Source: Rhodoferax sp.
GTDB taxonomy: Bacteria; Pseudomonadota; Gammaproteobacteria; Burkholderiales; Burkholderiaceae_C
Direction: 5' to 3'
DNA: 40,376 nt
Assembly: GCA_020048255.1 (NCBI GenBank)
Contig: JAIFMR010000087.1
Location: forward strand, 1-40,376
The translations under genes and the position numbers were made by a program. Shown here in pieces: positions 25,165 to 36,011 of this stretch. Numbering within the stretch: the stretch's first letter is position 1; each line of letters opens with the position of its first letter. The notes under the pieces were generated by a model, which saw only the letters and a list, made by a program, of their open reading frames with translations, was not told where the DNA came from and did no database searches.

Positions 25165-26601
25165 ATGAATGCCAAGAACAATGAAGCCAAAAAGGTGATT
25201 CCGATCACTGCAGTGGAGCCCGATGTACAGATGGTTTCGCTGTATGCCGCACACAAGAAGATTTACCCCAAGAGTGTGACGGGTGTATTTTCAAATTGGC
25301 GCTGGATCATGGTGTGGGTCACCCAGATCATTTTCTACGGCTTGCCGTGGCTGGAGTGGGGTCAGCGCCAGGCGGTGCTGTTCGATCTGAGCGTGCGCCG
25401 TTTTTATATCTTTGGTTTGGTGCTGTACCCCCAGGACTTCATTTACCTGACCGGCTTGATGATTATTGCAGCGCTATCGCTGTTTTTGTTCACTGCCGTC
25501 GCAGGGCGTCTGTGGTGTGGCTACGCTTGTCCGCAAACGGTGTACACCGAAATCTTTCTTTGGATTGAAAAGAAGCTGGAGGGCGACCGTTCAGCCCGCA
25601 TTCGCCGGGATGAGGGCCCCATGACGGCTGAAACGTTTGCCCGCAAGGCAGGTAAACAATTTTTGTGGATTGCTTTTGCCTTTTGGACTGGTTTTACCTT
25701 TGTCGGTTACTTTGTGCCGATGCGCGAAATGGCTGGAGCATTTCTGGGTGGCCAACTGGCGGCCTGGGAGTTTTTCTGGGTCTTTTTCTACGCGTTTGCC
25801 ACCTACGGTAATGCTGGTTTCATGCGTGAGCAGGTGTGTCTGCATATGTGCCCCTATGCACGTTTTCAGAGTGCCATGTTTGACAAGGACACCTTGATCG
25901 TGACCTACGATGAAGAGCGCGGTGAGCCGCGTGGTGCCCGCTCTAAGAAAGCTGACCCCGCCAAACTCAACCTGGGTTCGTGTGTTGATTGTGGCTTGTG
26001 TGTGCAGGTTTGCCCAACGGGTATTGATATTCGTAATGGTTTGCAATACCAATGTATTGGTTGCGGTGCCTGCGCAGACGTGTGCGACACGGTCATGGAC
26101 AAAGTGGGGTATGCGCGCGGCTTGGTCAAATATTCAACCGAAAACGCCATGGCCAACAAATGGACTCCAAAGCAAACCCTGCGTCATGTGCTGCGACCCC
26201 GAATTTTGGTCTACACCAGCATTTTGCTGGGGATCGTGTTGGCGATTTTTGTCAGTCTGGCCATGCGCACACCGTTCAAGGTGGATGTGGTGCGGGATCG
26301 TGGTGTCATGGCACGTGTTGTGGATGCGGGTAAAACCGAAAATGTCTACCGTCTGCAGGTCATGAACGCGACCGAAGCGGATCAGCGTTATCGTATTTCC
26401 GTAACCGGGCTGCCAGGTTTGACGATCACCTCAGAGGACACGGTCAGCGTCAAGTCGACCGAAGCCAATACCGTGCCAGTGCGCGTGCAAGCACCGTTCG
26501 AGGTGGCCAAACCAGGGTCGCATGAGATTCATTTTGAAATTGAATCGCTGGACAGCCCGGGCAAATTGCGTGAGAAATCAACTTTCATGATTCCCCAGTA
26601 A
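25165..26601 (+). CDS. ccoG: Cytochrome c oxidase accessory protein CcoG (FixG-like)
   Basis: RLWCGYACPQTVYTEIF, CVDCGLCVQVCPTGIDIRNGLQYQCIGCGACADVCD ferredoxin motifs, C-terminal Ig-like domain. Confidence 0.95.
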   Translation: MNAKNNEAKKVIPITAVEPDVQMVSLYAAHKKIYPKSVTGVFSNWRWIMVWVTQIIFYGLPWLEWGQRQAVLFDLSVRRFYIFGLVLYPQDFIYLTGLMIIAALSLFLFTAVAGRLWCGYACPQTVYTEIFLWIEKKLEGDRSARIRRDEGPMTAETFARKAGKQFLWIAFAFWTGFTFVGYFVPMREMAGAFLGGQLAAWEFFWVFFYAFATYGNAGFMREQVCLHMCPYARFQSAMFDKDTLIVTYDEERGEPRGARSKKADPAKLNLGSCVDCGLCVQVCPTGIDIRNGLQYQCIGCGACADVCDTVMDKVGYARGLVKYSTENAMANKWTPKQTLRHVLRPRILVYTSILLGIVLAIFVSLAMRTPFKVDVVRDRGVMARVVDAGKTENVYRLQVMNATEADQRYRISVTGLPGLTITSEDTVSVKSTEANTVPVRVQAPFEVAKPGSHEIHFEIESLDSPGKLREKSTFMIPQ

Positions 26602-26702
26602 GACATCGCGTGCCGCCATGGTTGCCTGTGGCGGCGCGGGGGTTTCTCATGATGACCAGGGTAACCTGACACCTACAATCTGCCCCAACAAGAGGTGGCA
26701 TC

Positions 26703-27476
26703 ATGCGAATTCTGATTTCTAATGACGATGGCTTTCAGGCTCCTGGCATTGTGGCTTTGTACGAAGCGCTGAAAGACATTGCCGACGTGGAGGTGGTCGC
26801 GCCCGAGCACAACAACAGCGCCAAGTCCAACGCACTGACCTTGCATTCGCCGCTGTATGTTCATCAGGCCAGCAACGGGTTTCGTTATGTCAATGGCACC
26901 CCGGCTGATTGTGTGCATATTGCGTTGACGGGGCTGCTGGACTATCGCCCCGACCTGGTGGTATCCGGGATCAACAACGGTGCCAACATGGGGGATGACA
27001 CCATTTACTCCGGCACGGTGGGGGCGGCCATGGAAGGTTATCTGTTCGGCATTCCTTCCATCGCGTTTTCTCAAGTACAGCGCGATTGGCTGCACCTCGA
27101 CGCTGCCGCCCTGAAGGCGCGGGAAATGGTGCTACAGATGTCGGAGCAAAATCTGGTTGGCAGTCAGGCCTGGTTGCTTAATGTCAATATTCCGAATTTG
27201 CCCTCCGAGCAGATGGGCCGTGTCAAGCTGTGCCGCTTGGGGCGCCGCCACGCGGCTGAACCCGTCATCACGCAAAAAAGCCCGCGCGGTGAAACCATGT
27301 ACTGGATCGGCGCGGCGGGTGCCGCCAAGGATGATGCGGATGGCACCGACTTTCATGCCACCATGCAGGGCCACATTGCGATGACGCCATTGAAGGTGGA
27401 CCTGACGGACCATGACCACTTGAGTTACTGGGCGCAAACCGCGTCCAAATTGTCAATGGGTGCGGGTCAGGCCTGA
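26703..27476 (+). CDS. surE: 5'/3'-nucleotidase SurE
   Basis: MRILISNDDGFQAPGI, VVAPEHNNSAKSNALT, SGINNGANMGDDTIYSGTVGAAMEG. Confidence 0.97.
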   Translation: MRILISNDDGFQAPGIVALYEALKDIADVEVVAPEHNNSAKSNALTLHSPLYVHQASNGFRYVNGTPADCVHIALTGLLDYRPDLVVSGINNGANMGDDTIYSGTVGAAMEGYLFGIPSIAFSQVQRDWLHLDAAALKAREMVLQMSEQNLVGSQAWLLNVNIPNLPSEQMGRVKLCRLGRRHAAEPVITQKSPRGETMYWIGAAGAAKDDADGTDFHATMQGHIAMTPLKVDLTDHDHLSYWAQTASKLSMGAGQA

Positions 27477-28273
27477 TGGCTGGTAGCCATAAGCCCGCCC
27501 CGAAGGCCCGCCCGGGGTTTCCGGCACGACTCGATGCCAGCCCTTCAATGCCGCTGAGGTCCACGGTCAGCTTGGTTCGCCAGCCTGTTAACTCGTTGCC
27601 ACAGAGACCGGTGGGGCTGGGTATGGATTCCAGCGCGGTGCGTTTGAGCATGGTGGCCAAGTTGTCCCAGCAGGGTTTGACAGATACACAGGTGTTGGCC
27701 GCCATGAGTGTGATCGAGCGCCATCGCTTTGTTGATTCGGCGCTGGTCAACCAGGCCTATGAAGACACCAGTTTGCCCATTGGGATGGGGCAAACCATCT
27801 CCAAGCCAGGTGTGGTCTCACGCATGCTGGAGCTTCTGCGCCAAGGGCGTGCCGAGCGCCTGGGGCGGGTGCTTGAAATCGGAACCGGTTGTGGCTATCA
27901 GGCAGCCGTCTTGGGGCAACTGTGTGTTGAGGTGTATTCGATCGAGCGTCTGCGCGGTTTGCACGACAAGGCCCGCGAAAATCTCCGGCATTTGCGGCTG
28001 GCCAATGTTCATCTGCTGTTTGGAGATGGCATGCAGGGTTACGCCAAAGGCGCGCCTTATGCGGGCATCATCGCCGCGGCCGGTGGTGAGGCCATCCCCC
28101 AATGCTGGCTGGATCAACTGGCCGTGGGTGGGCGATTGGTGGCGCCGGTTGCTGCCGGCGCGCAAAGCCCCGGTCGTCAGGCTCTGGTCGTGGTCGACAA
28201 GACGGAACAGGGTTTGCGCCAGACCGTGATGGAGGCTGTTCACTTCGTCCCCTTAAAATCAGGGATTGCTTGA
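27476..28273 (+). CDS. pcm: Protein-L-isoaspartate O-methyltransferase
   Basis: ERHRFVDSALVNQAYEDTSLPIGMGQTISKPGVVSRMLELL, VLEIGTGCGYQAAVL; ATG overlaps the surE stop. Confidence 0.95.
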   Translation: MAGSHKPAPKARPGFPARLDASPSMPLRSTVSLVRQPVNSLPQRPVGLGMDSSAVRLSMVAKLSQQGLTDTQVLAAMSVIERHRFVDSALVNQAYEDTSLPIGMGQTISKPGVVSRMLELLRQGRAERLGRVLEIGTGCGYQAAVLGQLCVEVYSIERLRGLHDKARENLRHLRLANVHLLFGDGMQGYAKGAPYAGIIAAAGGEAIPQCWLDQLAVGGRLVAPVAAGAQSPGRQALVVVDKTEQGLRQTVMEAVHFVPLKSGIA

Positions 28274-28284
28274 CAGGGATTTGT

Positions 28285-29154
28285 ATGACTGGTTTGAATC
28301 GACGATGGGGTTTGGGATGCAGTGCGGCTTTGCTTGCGCTGCTGCTGGTGGGCTGCAGCACCCGAAGTCTGAACCGTGCACCGGTGGAAGACCGTCCGTT
28401 GCGCTCGGCTGTCACCGAGACCAAAACCGCCGCCGATGTGAAGATCGCTGCGGACATTCCGGTGGTCAAGCAGCCTCCCGGTTTTGAAAACGCCGGTCTG
28501 CCCGGCTACTACACCGTCAAGCCTGGCGATACACTGTTGCGGATTGCCCTGGAAAATGGTCAATCCATGAAAGACATTGCGCGCTGGAGCCATGTCGACA
28601 ACCCCAATCGCATCGAAGTGGGGCAAGTCCTGCGGGTGGTGCCGCCTCTTGGCAATGAGGTTCTGGTCAAGCCGGTGGCCAAACCGCAGGTCGAGGCGAC
28701 GCCGGCTACTGCCGCAGCCTCTGCCCAGGCTCCTGCATCGGCAGCCAGTGCGGCTGCTGTTGTCAGCAAACCTGCTGCGGCAGAGGGCGATATCAACTGG
28801 ATCTGGCCCGCCAGCGGCGCGGTGATAGCCGGGTTCGACGAGGTCAAAAACAAGGGCGTCGATATCGGGGGCAAGGCCGGTGACCATGTGTTGGCGGCGG
28901 CTGACGGCCGGGTGGTCTACGTGGGTGCAGGGCTGCGCGGTTACGGCAATCTGATTATCTTGAAGCACAACAATGTCTATTTGACCGCATACGCTCACAA
29001 CCAGACTTTGTTGGTCAAGGAAGATCAATCTGTGTTGCAGGGGCAGAAGATTGCCGAGATGGGTAACAGTGACGCGGACCGCGTGAAGCTGCATTTTGAA
29101 GTGCGTCGTCAGGGCAAGCCGGTCGACCCAGCCAAGTATTTGCCGGTACGCTAG
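28285..29154 (+). CDS. nlpD: NlpD-like LysM/M23 peptidoglycan lipoprotein
   Basis: Lipobox [24 protein letters not shown] LysM, C-terminal degenerate M23 domain. Confidence 0.9.
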   Translation: MTGLNRRWGLGCSAALLALLLVGCSTRSLNRAPVEDRPLRSAVTETKTAADVKIAADIPVVKQPPGFENAGLPGYYTVKPGDTLLRIALENGQSMKDIARWSHVDNPNRIEVGQVLRVVPPLGNEVLVKPVAKPQVEATPATAAASAQAPASAASAAAVVSKPAAAEGDINWIWPASGAVIAGFDEVKNKGVDIGGKAGDHVLAAADGRVVYVGAGLRGYGNLIILKHNNVYLTAYAHNQTLLVKEDQSVLQGQKIAEMGNSDADRVKLHFEVRRQGKPVDPAKYLPVR

Positions 29155-29210
29155 CCGGTTGCGGCTGCTGGACCCGTGGGGTCACCCACATCACTGAGCA
29201 AATCAAACGA

Positions 29211-30650
29211 ATGACTGAAATAACTGAAGTGCCGGCAAAAAAGGCCGTTCCAGACGATTGGCTGTGGGTTGAATCCCTGGATCTGGAGGCGCAGGGCGTG
29301 GCGCACAAGGCCGACGGCAAGGTGGTTTTCATTGAGGGTGCCTTGCCGTTTGAGTATGTGAGTGCCAACATCAACCGGCACAAGAACAACTGGGAGCAGG
29401 GTACGCTGACGGCGATTCATCGCGCATCCTCGCAGCGCGTGGAGCCGGTTTGTCCGCATTTCGGTTTGCACACCGGCGCTTGTGGTGGCTGCAAGATGCA
29501 GCATTTGCACAGCAGTGCGCAAGTGGCTGTGAAACAGCGCGCACTCGAAGACAACCTGTGGCACTTGGGCAAGGTGAAGGCCGACCAAATCATGCGACCG
29601 ATCGAGGGGCCAACTTGGGGCTACCGTTACCGGGCGCGCCTGTCGGTACGCTTTGTGCGCAAAAAGGGCACCGTGCTGGTGGGATTTCACGAGCGCAAAA
29701 GCCGCTATGTGGCAGACATGGGCGTTTGTCCGGTGTTGCCGCCCCAGGTTGAAGCCTTGCTGTTGCCGCTGCGTGCGCTAATTTCAATCATGGACGCTGT
29801 CGAGACCGTTCCTCAGATTGAACTGGCCTGTGGCGACAAGGTGATCGCCCTGGTACTGCGCCACATGGAGCCCTTGAGTGAGGCGGACCAGGCGCGTTTG
29901 CGTGAATTTGCGCATCAGCACCCGCCGGTGCAATGGTGGCTCCAGTCCAAAGGGCTGGATACGGTGTGTTTGCTGGACGAAGGTGGTGAGCCGTTGGCTT
30001 ACGCCTTGCCGGACTTTGGCGTCACCATGCCGTTTCGGCCGACCGACTTTACGCAGGTCAACCCGCACATTAACCGTGTGTTGGTGTCACGGGCGCTGCG
30101 CTTGCTAGATGTGCAGAAGAACGAACGCGTGATTGATTGGTTTTGTGGCCTGGGTAATTTCACCTTACCGCTGGCGACTCAGGCACGCGAAGTTTTGGGT
30201 ATTGAGGGCAGCGAGGCCTTGGTCGCTCGTTCCCGCGAAAACTATATTAAAAATAGCAAGCCAGACCAGAGTAGTCGTGCGTTATGCGCTACTTTATTTG
30301 CAGCAAGAAACCTTTTTGAGATGACACCTGAAGTGCTGGTAGGGGATGGCCGTGCCGATAAGTGGCTGGTGGACCCACCGCGGGAGGGCGCTGTGGCTTT
30401 GGTGCGCGCGCTGGCCGACTTGCATCAGCAGCGTTGTGGCTCCAGCGAGGTCGCGGCCACGCCCGAGGCCCAAGACTGGACGCCACCGCAGCGGATCGTC
30501 TATGTCAGTTGTAATCCATCCACCCTGGCGCGCGATGCTGATGTGCTGGTGCACCAAGCGGGCTACCGCTGCACAGCTGCCGGTGTGGTGAATATGTTTC
30601 CGCACACCGCGCATGTGGAAAGTCTGGCGGTTTTTGAACTGGTGCACTGA
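29211..30650 (+). CDS. rlmD: 23S rRNA (uracil(1939)-C(5))-methyltransferase
   Basis: [19 protein letters not shown] Fe-S motif, [43 protein letters not shown]. Confidence 0.93.
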   Translation: MTEITEVPAKKAVPDDWLWVESLDLEAQGVAHKADGKVVFIEGALPFEYVSANINRHKNNWEQGTLTAIHRASSQRVEPVCPHFGLHTGACGGCKMQHLHSSAQVAVKQRALEDNLWHLGKVKADQIMRPIEGPTWGYRYRARLSVRFVRKKGTVLVGFHERKSRYVADMGVCPVLPPQVEALLLPLRALISIMDAVETVPQIELACGDKVIALVLRHMEPLSEADQARLREFAHQHPPVQWWLQSKGLDTVCLLDEGGEPLAYALPDFGVTMPFRPTDFTQVNPHINRVLVSRALRLLDVQKNERVIDWFCGLGNFTLPLATQAREVLGIEGSEALVARSRENYIKNSKPDQSSRALCATLFAARNLFEMTPEVLVGDGRADKWLVDPPREGAVALVRALADLHQQRCGSSEVAATPEAQDWTPPQRIVYVSCNPSTLARDADVLVHQAGYRCTAAGVVNMFPHTAHVESLAVFELVH

Positions 30651-30702
30651 ATTCCGTTGGACCCCGACCTGGCGCGCCGCTACGGGCTGTCTTGGCGTGT
30701 AA

Positions 30703-31062
30703 TCAGTGGGCGGCGGTCTTGGCCTTGGTTTTGGCCTTGGGCTCGACGATCACTTCTTCAACCGGCTGCGCAGGTGCCGGCGTGGAGGCCAGTGGTGCTG
30801 GAATCTCAGCGCGCAGTCCTTCTAGCTTGTTTTCCCGCATGTAGGCGTCCATCTCAAGCCACCCTGCATAGATGGCGGCCTTATTGACCCCTTTGTTCAA
30901 GGTGTAGCAATCTTCTATGCTGCGCAAGCCATGTCGACAGGCGCCACCAATCGCCTTGGCGTCGGCCTCCTTTTGAGCCACCTTGGGGTCAGGCCCCAAG
31001 CCCAGCAGGTCGCAGGCTGACAGCAGCAGAGCTGTAAAAAGGATCAGCAAGCGTCTGGACAT
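30703..31062 (-). CDS. Conserved hypothetical lipoprotein
   Basis: Lipobox LLLSAC; CRHGLRSIEDCYTLNKGVNKAAIYAGWLEMDAYMREN. Confidence 0.7.
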   Translation of the reverse strand: MSRRLLILFTALLLSACDLLGLGPDPKVAQKEADAKAIGGACRHGLRSIEDCYTLNKGVNKAAIYAGWLEMDAYMRENKLEGLRAEIPAPLASTPAPAQPVEEVIVEPKAKTKAKTAAH

Positions 31063-31144
31063 AGGTAAAGTGAAAGGTTAGAAATGAAATTTGATAGCAC
31101 TGGATTGTCATTCAAACACATGAATGCATTGGACTAAGCAAGAA

Positions 31145-31166
31145 AAAAGGCCCGAACGGGCCTTTT
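31145..31166 (-). terminator. Terminator of the Bax inhibitor-1 family gene
   Basis: AAAAGGCCCG-aa-CGGGCCTTTT perfect stem; T-rich tail on the minus strand just downstream of the gene ending at 31191. Confidence 0.8.
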
Positions 31167-31190
31167 GTTTGAAAGATGGGCATCAGCTCA

Positions 31191-31886
31191 TCAATCGCGC
31201 TCACCCCCCATGATGCCGAGCAGAGCCAGCAAACTCTGGAACACATTGATGATGTCCAGATACAGCGCCAGTGTGGCACTGATGTAGTTGGTTTCACCGC
31301 CATCCACAATTTGTTTCAAGTCATACAACATATAGGCGCTGAACACACCAATCGCCGCGACCGAGATCGCCATCATGCCCGCAGTCGAGCCCACAAACAC
31401 ATTGATGATGCCCCCCACCATGATGGCCAATGCACCCACAAACAACCACTTGCCCATGCCAGACAGGTCACGCTTGATCACGCTGGACAGACTGGCCATG
31501 ACAAAAAATACACCTGCCGTGCCACCGAAGGCGGTCATGATCAGGTCAGGCCCATTTTTGAAGCCCAGCACCATGGCAATCATGCGTGACAGCATCAATC
31601 CCATAAAGAAGGTGAAACCCAGCAGCACCGGAACGCCCGCAGCAGAGTTCTTGGTCTTTTCAATGGCGTACATGAAGCCAAAAGCGCCGCCCAAGAAGAG
31701 CACCAGGCCCAAGCCACCGCCGAGCGATTGAGTGATACCCGTCGCCACGCCGAGCCAAGCGCCCAGAACGGTGGGTATCAAACTGATGGCCAACAGCCAA
31801 TAGGTATTGCGCAAGACGCGATTACGCTGTTGCGCCCCGGTGTTGACGCTGTAGTCACGGTCCATAGATGGAACGGGATTAAACAT
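31191..31886 (-). CDS. Bax inhibitor-1/YccA family membrane protein
   Basis: RNTYWLLAISLIPTVLGAWLG, seven-TM pattern, YLDIINVFQSLLALLGI C-terminus. Confidence 0.92.
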   Translation of the reverse strand: MFNPVPSMDRDYSVNTGAQQRNRVLRNTYWLLAISLIPTVLGAWLGVATGITQSLGGGLGLVLFLGGAFGFMYAIEKTKNSAAGVPVLLGFTFFMGLMLSRMIAMVLGFKNGPDLIMTAFGGTAGVFFVMASLSSVIKRDLSGMGKWLFVGALAIMVGGIINVFVGSTAGMMAISVAAIGVFSAYMLYDLKQIVDGGETNYISATLALYLDIINVFQSLLALLGIMGGERD

Positions 31887-32065
31887 TGCTTGACTCCTTT
31901 AGTCGGTTAACTGAATGTGGGACGCATTTTAGGGTAAGCCGCAGTTTTCAAGGCGTTTGGGTCGCCGGCTCCTACTTTTAGTGAGGCTACTTGTCACCGC
32001 AATGGGGGCAAATACGGGCTGCCTCGCGGTTATGCTTCTCACTTTAATCTTCAAGAGATCATGGC

Positions 32066-32473
32066 ATGAAATCCAAGTTTTTTTTAGAGTTGTCGGATAT
32101 CAAGGCGATTGCAGCGGCTGCCGAGGCAGAAGCGGTGCGAAACCAGTGGGCCGTGACGATTGCCATCGTGGACGATGGCGGGCACCTGCTGTGGTTGCAG
32201 CGTATGGACGGCGCAGCGGCCATATCTGCCAACATCGCGCCTGCCAAAGCGCACACGGCGGCCATGGGACGGCGTGAAACCCGGGTTTACGAGGAGATGA
32301 TCAATGGTGGACGCGCTTCGTTTCTCAGCGTGCCCGGCATTGATGGCTTTCTGGAGGGGGGGGTGCCCATCTTGAAAGACGGGGTTTGTCTGGGTGCCGT
32401 GGGCGTCAGCGGCGTCAAGTCTGTCGAAGATGCACAAATCGCCAGAGTTGGCATCGCAGCGCTGGCGCTGTAA
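32066..32473 (+). CDS. GlcG/HbpS-family protein
   Basis: AVTIAIVDDGGHLLWLQRMDGA, GGVPILKDGVCLGAVGVSGVKSVEDAQIA. Confidence 0.9.
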   Translation: MKSKFFLELSDIKAIAAAAEAEAVRNQWAVTIAIVDDGGHLLWLQRMDGAAAISANIAPAKAHTAAMGRRETRVYEEMINGGRASFLSVPGIDGFLEGGVPILKDGVCLGAVGVSGVKSVEDAQIARVGIAALAL

Positions 32474-32500
32474 CGTCAGCGGATCGTTGTAGCTTCAGCT

Positions 32501-33322
32501 TCAATAGGTCAGGCGCTCGGGCCGCAGTTCTTGCAGGATGGTGGTGGCAATCTCTTCAATGGATTTGGTGGTGGTTGACAGCCACCTGATGCCGGAGCGA
32601 CGCATCATGGCCTCTGCCTCGCGAACTTCGTGGCGACAATTGGCCAATGAGGCGTATTTGGAGTTGGGGCGACGCTCGTTGCGTATCTCGCTGAGCCGCT
32701 CTGGCTGAATCGTCAAGCCAAAGAGTTTCTTGCGTTGGGCTTTCAGGGCAGGCGGTAGGTCCTGGCGCTCAAAATCCTCTGGTATCAGCGGGTAATTGGA
32801 TGCCTTCAAACCATATTGCATGGCCAAGTAAAGGGATGTCGGCGTCTTGCCGCTGCGACTGACTCCCACCAAAATCACATCCGAGTTCTCCAGGTCGCGG
32901 TTGGACTGACCGTCGTCGTGTTCCAGTGAAAAGTTGATCGCTTCAATGCGCGACTGATACTCCTGGCTCTTGCTGGAGTCACTGAATCGGCCGATGCGGT
33001 GATTGGACTTGAGGTTGAGTTCTTCTTCTAGCGGGTGGACAAAGGTGCTGAACATGTCCATGAGCATGCCCTGGCAGCCATCCGTGATGACTTTGAGCAC
33101 TTCTGTGTTGGCCAGGGTGGTGAAGACGATCGGCCGCTTGTTGTCGATGGTCCGGGTGTGGTTGATTTGGCGCACAGCGGAATGCGCTTTATCGACGTTG
33201 TCAACAAACGGCAACCGGACGCGCTGAAGCGTGGCCTCAAACTGGTTCAGGATGGCGTTTCCAAAGGTCTCTGCGGTAATACCCGTGCCGTCCGAGACAA
33301 AGAATACTGTTCTATTGGGCAT
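32501..33322 (-). CDS. ppsR: Phosphoenolpyruvate synthase regulatory protein (DUF299 kinase/pyrophosphorylase)
   Basis: [55 protein letters not shown]; divergent from ppsA. Confidence 0.95.
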   Translation of the reverse strand: MPNRTVFFVSDGTGITAETFGNAILNQFEATLQRVRLPFVDNVDKAHSAVRQINHTRTIDNKRPIVFTTLANTEVLKVITDGCQGMLMDMFSTFVHPLEEELNLKSNHRIGRFSDSSKSQEYQSRIEAINFSLEHDDGQSNRDLENSDVILVGVSRSGKTPTSLYLAMQYGLKASNYPLIPEDFERQDLPPALKAQRKKLFGLTIQPERLSEIRNERRPNSKYASLANCRHEVREAEAMMRRSGIRWLSTTTKSIEEIATTILQELRPERLTY

Positions 33323-33551
33323 GATGTGGCTCGCTAGGGGTTGAAATGGTTCTGGCGCATGGGTCCCACTGGAGCGCGCCAAAGACGTTGGTCTGAGCTT
33401 TGTTCAAGCCTACAATAATTATCTTCCAACTGATTCGCGTCACCGCTTTGTTCGAACCAGAACAACAACACCATGAACAAAGCTTTGCGTCGACACGCGC
33501 CAAGAAGTAAGCGCTTGTCAGCACCGGTTTTTTAACTTCTGGAGAATCCTC

Positions 33552-35948
33552 ATGACAGCACTTTTTTTGGCGACAGACCTCGTTGTCCCTTTCGAAAAAC
33601 TAAGGATGACCGATGTCGACTCGGTGGGCGGCAAGAACGCCAGCCTGGGGGAAATGATTTCTAACTTGCCCACAGGCGTGAAAGTTCCGACCGGGTTCGC
33701 CACCACCGCACATGCATTTCGCGAATTTTTAGCGTTTGAAAATCTGAGTCAAAGAATCAATGCGCGCTTGGCGGCGCTCGATACCGAAGATGTCAATGCA
33801 TTGGCGGTTGCCGGTGCCGAAATCCGGGCCATGGTCGAGAAACAACCCTTTCCTGCTGCCGTTGAGCGGGATATTCGCCAGGCCTTTGCGGTGCTGTGTG
33901 CTGACAACGCTAACGCATCGTTTGCCGTGCGGTCGTCGGCGACGGCAGAAGATTTGCCTGACGCATCCTTTGCCGGGCAACAAGAGACGTTTCTGAACGT
34001 CACGGGCATAGAAGCTGTTCTGCACAAGATTCGCGAAGTCTTTGCATCGCTTTACAACGACCGGGCGATCAGCTACCGGGTTCACAAGGGTTTTGCCCAC
34101 GAACATGTGGCGCTCAGTGCCGGTATTCAGCGCATGGTGCGGTCTGACCTGGGCGCCTCAGGCGTGATGTTCACCATCGACACAGAGTCCGGATTTGATC
34201 AGGTGGTTTTCATCACTTCCAGTTATGGTCTGGGTGAAACTGTGGTTCAAGGCGCGGTCAATCCCGACGAGTTTTACGTGCACAAGCCAATGCTCAAGGC
34301 CGGCCATCAGGCCGTGATTCGCCGAAATCTGGGCTCCAAACTGATTCAAATGCAGTTTTCAACGGCCGAAGAGAAGGCTGCCACCGGTCAATTGGTGAAG
34401 ACCACGGATGTGCCCGCAGAACTGCGCAACCGTTACTCATTGACTGATGCAGACGTGCAAAAGCTGGCCGCTTATGCCTTGGTGATTGAAGAGCATTATG
34501 GTCGTCCGATGGATATTGAGTGGGGCAAGGACGGCATCGACGGCGAACTCTACATCCTGCAAGCGCGTCCTGAAACCGTCAAGAGCCAGGCATTTGGCAA
34601 GGTGGAGCATCGTTACAAGCTCAAAAGCAAAGGTGTTGTGATGTCGCATGGTCGTGCCATTGGCCAAAAAATTGGCACCGGCCCGGTCCGGGTGGTGCAC
34701 AACATCAGCGAGATGGATCGGGTGCAGCCGGGGGATGTTCTGGTGACCGACATGACCGACCCCAATTGGGAGCCGGTGATGAAGCGGGCGTCAGCCATCG
34801 TCACCAATCGGGGTGGCCGAACCTGCCACGCCGCCATCATTGCGCGCGAGCTGGGGATTCCAGCCGTGGTGGGATGCGGCAATGCGGACCAAGTGTTGAA
34901 AGAGGGCATGCTGGTCACGGTGAGTTGTGCTGAAGGCGATACCGGTTTTGTATATGACGGCTTGCTGGAGACCGAGGTCACCGAGGTGCAACGGGGTGCC
35001 ATGCCAGAGATTCCGGTCAAGATCATGATGAATGTGGGTAACCCGCAACTGGCCTTTGACTTCTGCCAGTTGCCCAACACGGGCGTGGGCTTGGCGCGGT
35101 TGGAATTCATCATCAACAACAACATTGGTGTGCACCCGAAGGCAATTCTGGATTACCCCAATATTGATGCTGACCTGAAAAAGGCGGTGGAGTCGGTGGC
35201 GCGTGGACACGCTTCACCCCGGGCGTTTTATGTGGATCGCGTGGCTGAGGGCGTTGCCACCATTGCTGCGGCATTCTGGCCCAAGCCGGTGATTGTTCGG
35301 CTTTCTGATTTCAAGAGCAATGAGTACCGCAAGCTCATCGGTGGCAGTCGTTATGAGCCGGAAGAAGAAAATCCGATGCTGGGTTTTCGTGGTGCCGCCC
35401 GCTATGTCAGTGCGGATTTCGGTGAGGCCTTTGCCATGGAGTGCGAAGCGCTCAAGCGTGTGCGCAAGGAGATGGGTCTGGTCAATGTACAGGTGATGGT
35501 GCCCTTTGTGCGTACCTTGGGCCAGGCCAAACGGGTCACGGAGCTGTTGGCAGAGCATGGCCTCAAGCGGGGTGAAAATGACCTCAAATTGATCATGATG
35601 TGCGAGATCCCAAGCAACGCGATTTTGGCGAATGACTATTTGCAGTATTTCGATGGCTTCTCAATCGGGTCGAACGACCTGACGCAGCTGACCTTGGGAC
35701 TGGACCGTGATTCTGGACTGGAACTGCTGGCCAAGGATTTTGACGAACGCGATCCGGCTGTGACTGCGCTGATTTCCATGGCGATCACGGCCTGCCGAGC
35801 CCAGGGCAAATACATTGGTATCTGTGGCCAGGGGCCCAGTGACCACCCCGACTTTGCGGTTTGGCTGATGCATCAGGGCATTTCGTCGATCTCGCTCAAT
35901 CCCGACACGGTAGTTGCAACTTGGCAAAACCTGGCAGCCCAACCGTAA
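33552..35948 (+). CDS. ppsA: Phosphoenolpyruvate synthase
   Basis: [77 protein letters not shown]. Confidence 0.97.
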   Translation: MTALFLATDLVVPFEKLRMTDVDSVGGKNASLGEMISNLPTGVKVPTGFATTAHAFREFLAFENLSQRINARLAALDTEDVNALAVAGAEIRAMVEKQPFPAAVERDIRQAFAVLCADNANASFAVRSSATAEDLPDASFAGQQETFLNVTGIEAVLHKIREVFASLYNDRAISYRVHKGFAHEHVALSAGIQRMVRSDLGASGVMFTIDTESGFDQVVFITSSYGLGETVVQGAVNPDEFYVHKPMLKAGHQAVIRRNLGSKLIQMQFSTAEEKAATGQLVKTTDVPAELRNRYSLTDADVQKLAAYALVIEEHYGRPMDIEWGKDGIDGELYILQARPETVKSQAFGKVEHRYKLKSKGVVMSHGRAIGQKIGTGPVRVVHNISEMDRVQPGDVLVTDMTDPNWEPVMKRASAIVTNRGGRTCHAAIIARELGIPAVVGCGNADQVLKEGMLVTVSCAEGDTGFVYDGLLETEVTEVQRGAMPEIPVKIMMNVGNPQLAFDFCQLPNTGVGLARLEFIINNNIGVHPKAILDYPNIDADLKKAVESVARGHASPRAFYVDRVAEGVATIAAAFWPKPVIVRLSDFKSNEYRKLIGGSRYEPEEENPMLGFRGAARYVSADFGEAFAMECEALKRVRKEMGLVNVQVMVPFVRTLGQAKRVTELLAEHGLKRGENDLKLIMMCEIPSNAILANDYLQYFDGFSIGSNDLTQLTLGLDRDSGLELLAKDFDERDPAVTALISMAITACRAQGKYIGICGQGPSDHPDFAVWLMHQGISSISLNPDTVVATWQNLAAQP

Positions 35949-36011
35949 ACACCTGCTGCGTTGATGACGCTCAAGTGGCATCTTCGCTCGAAGATGTCCA
36001 CTGGAGTCTCT

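Noticed and set aside
28240-29094. 284-aa antisense ORF opposite nlpD
   Set aside because: No domain signal; NlpD sense frame well supported.
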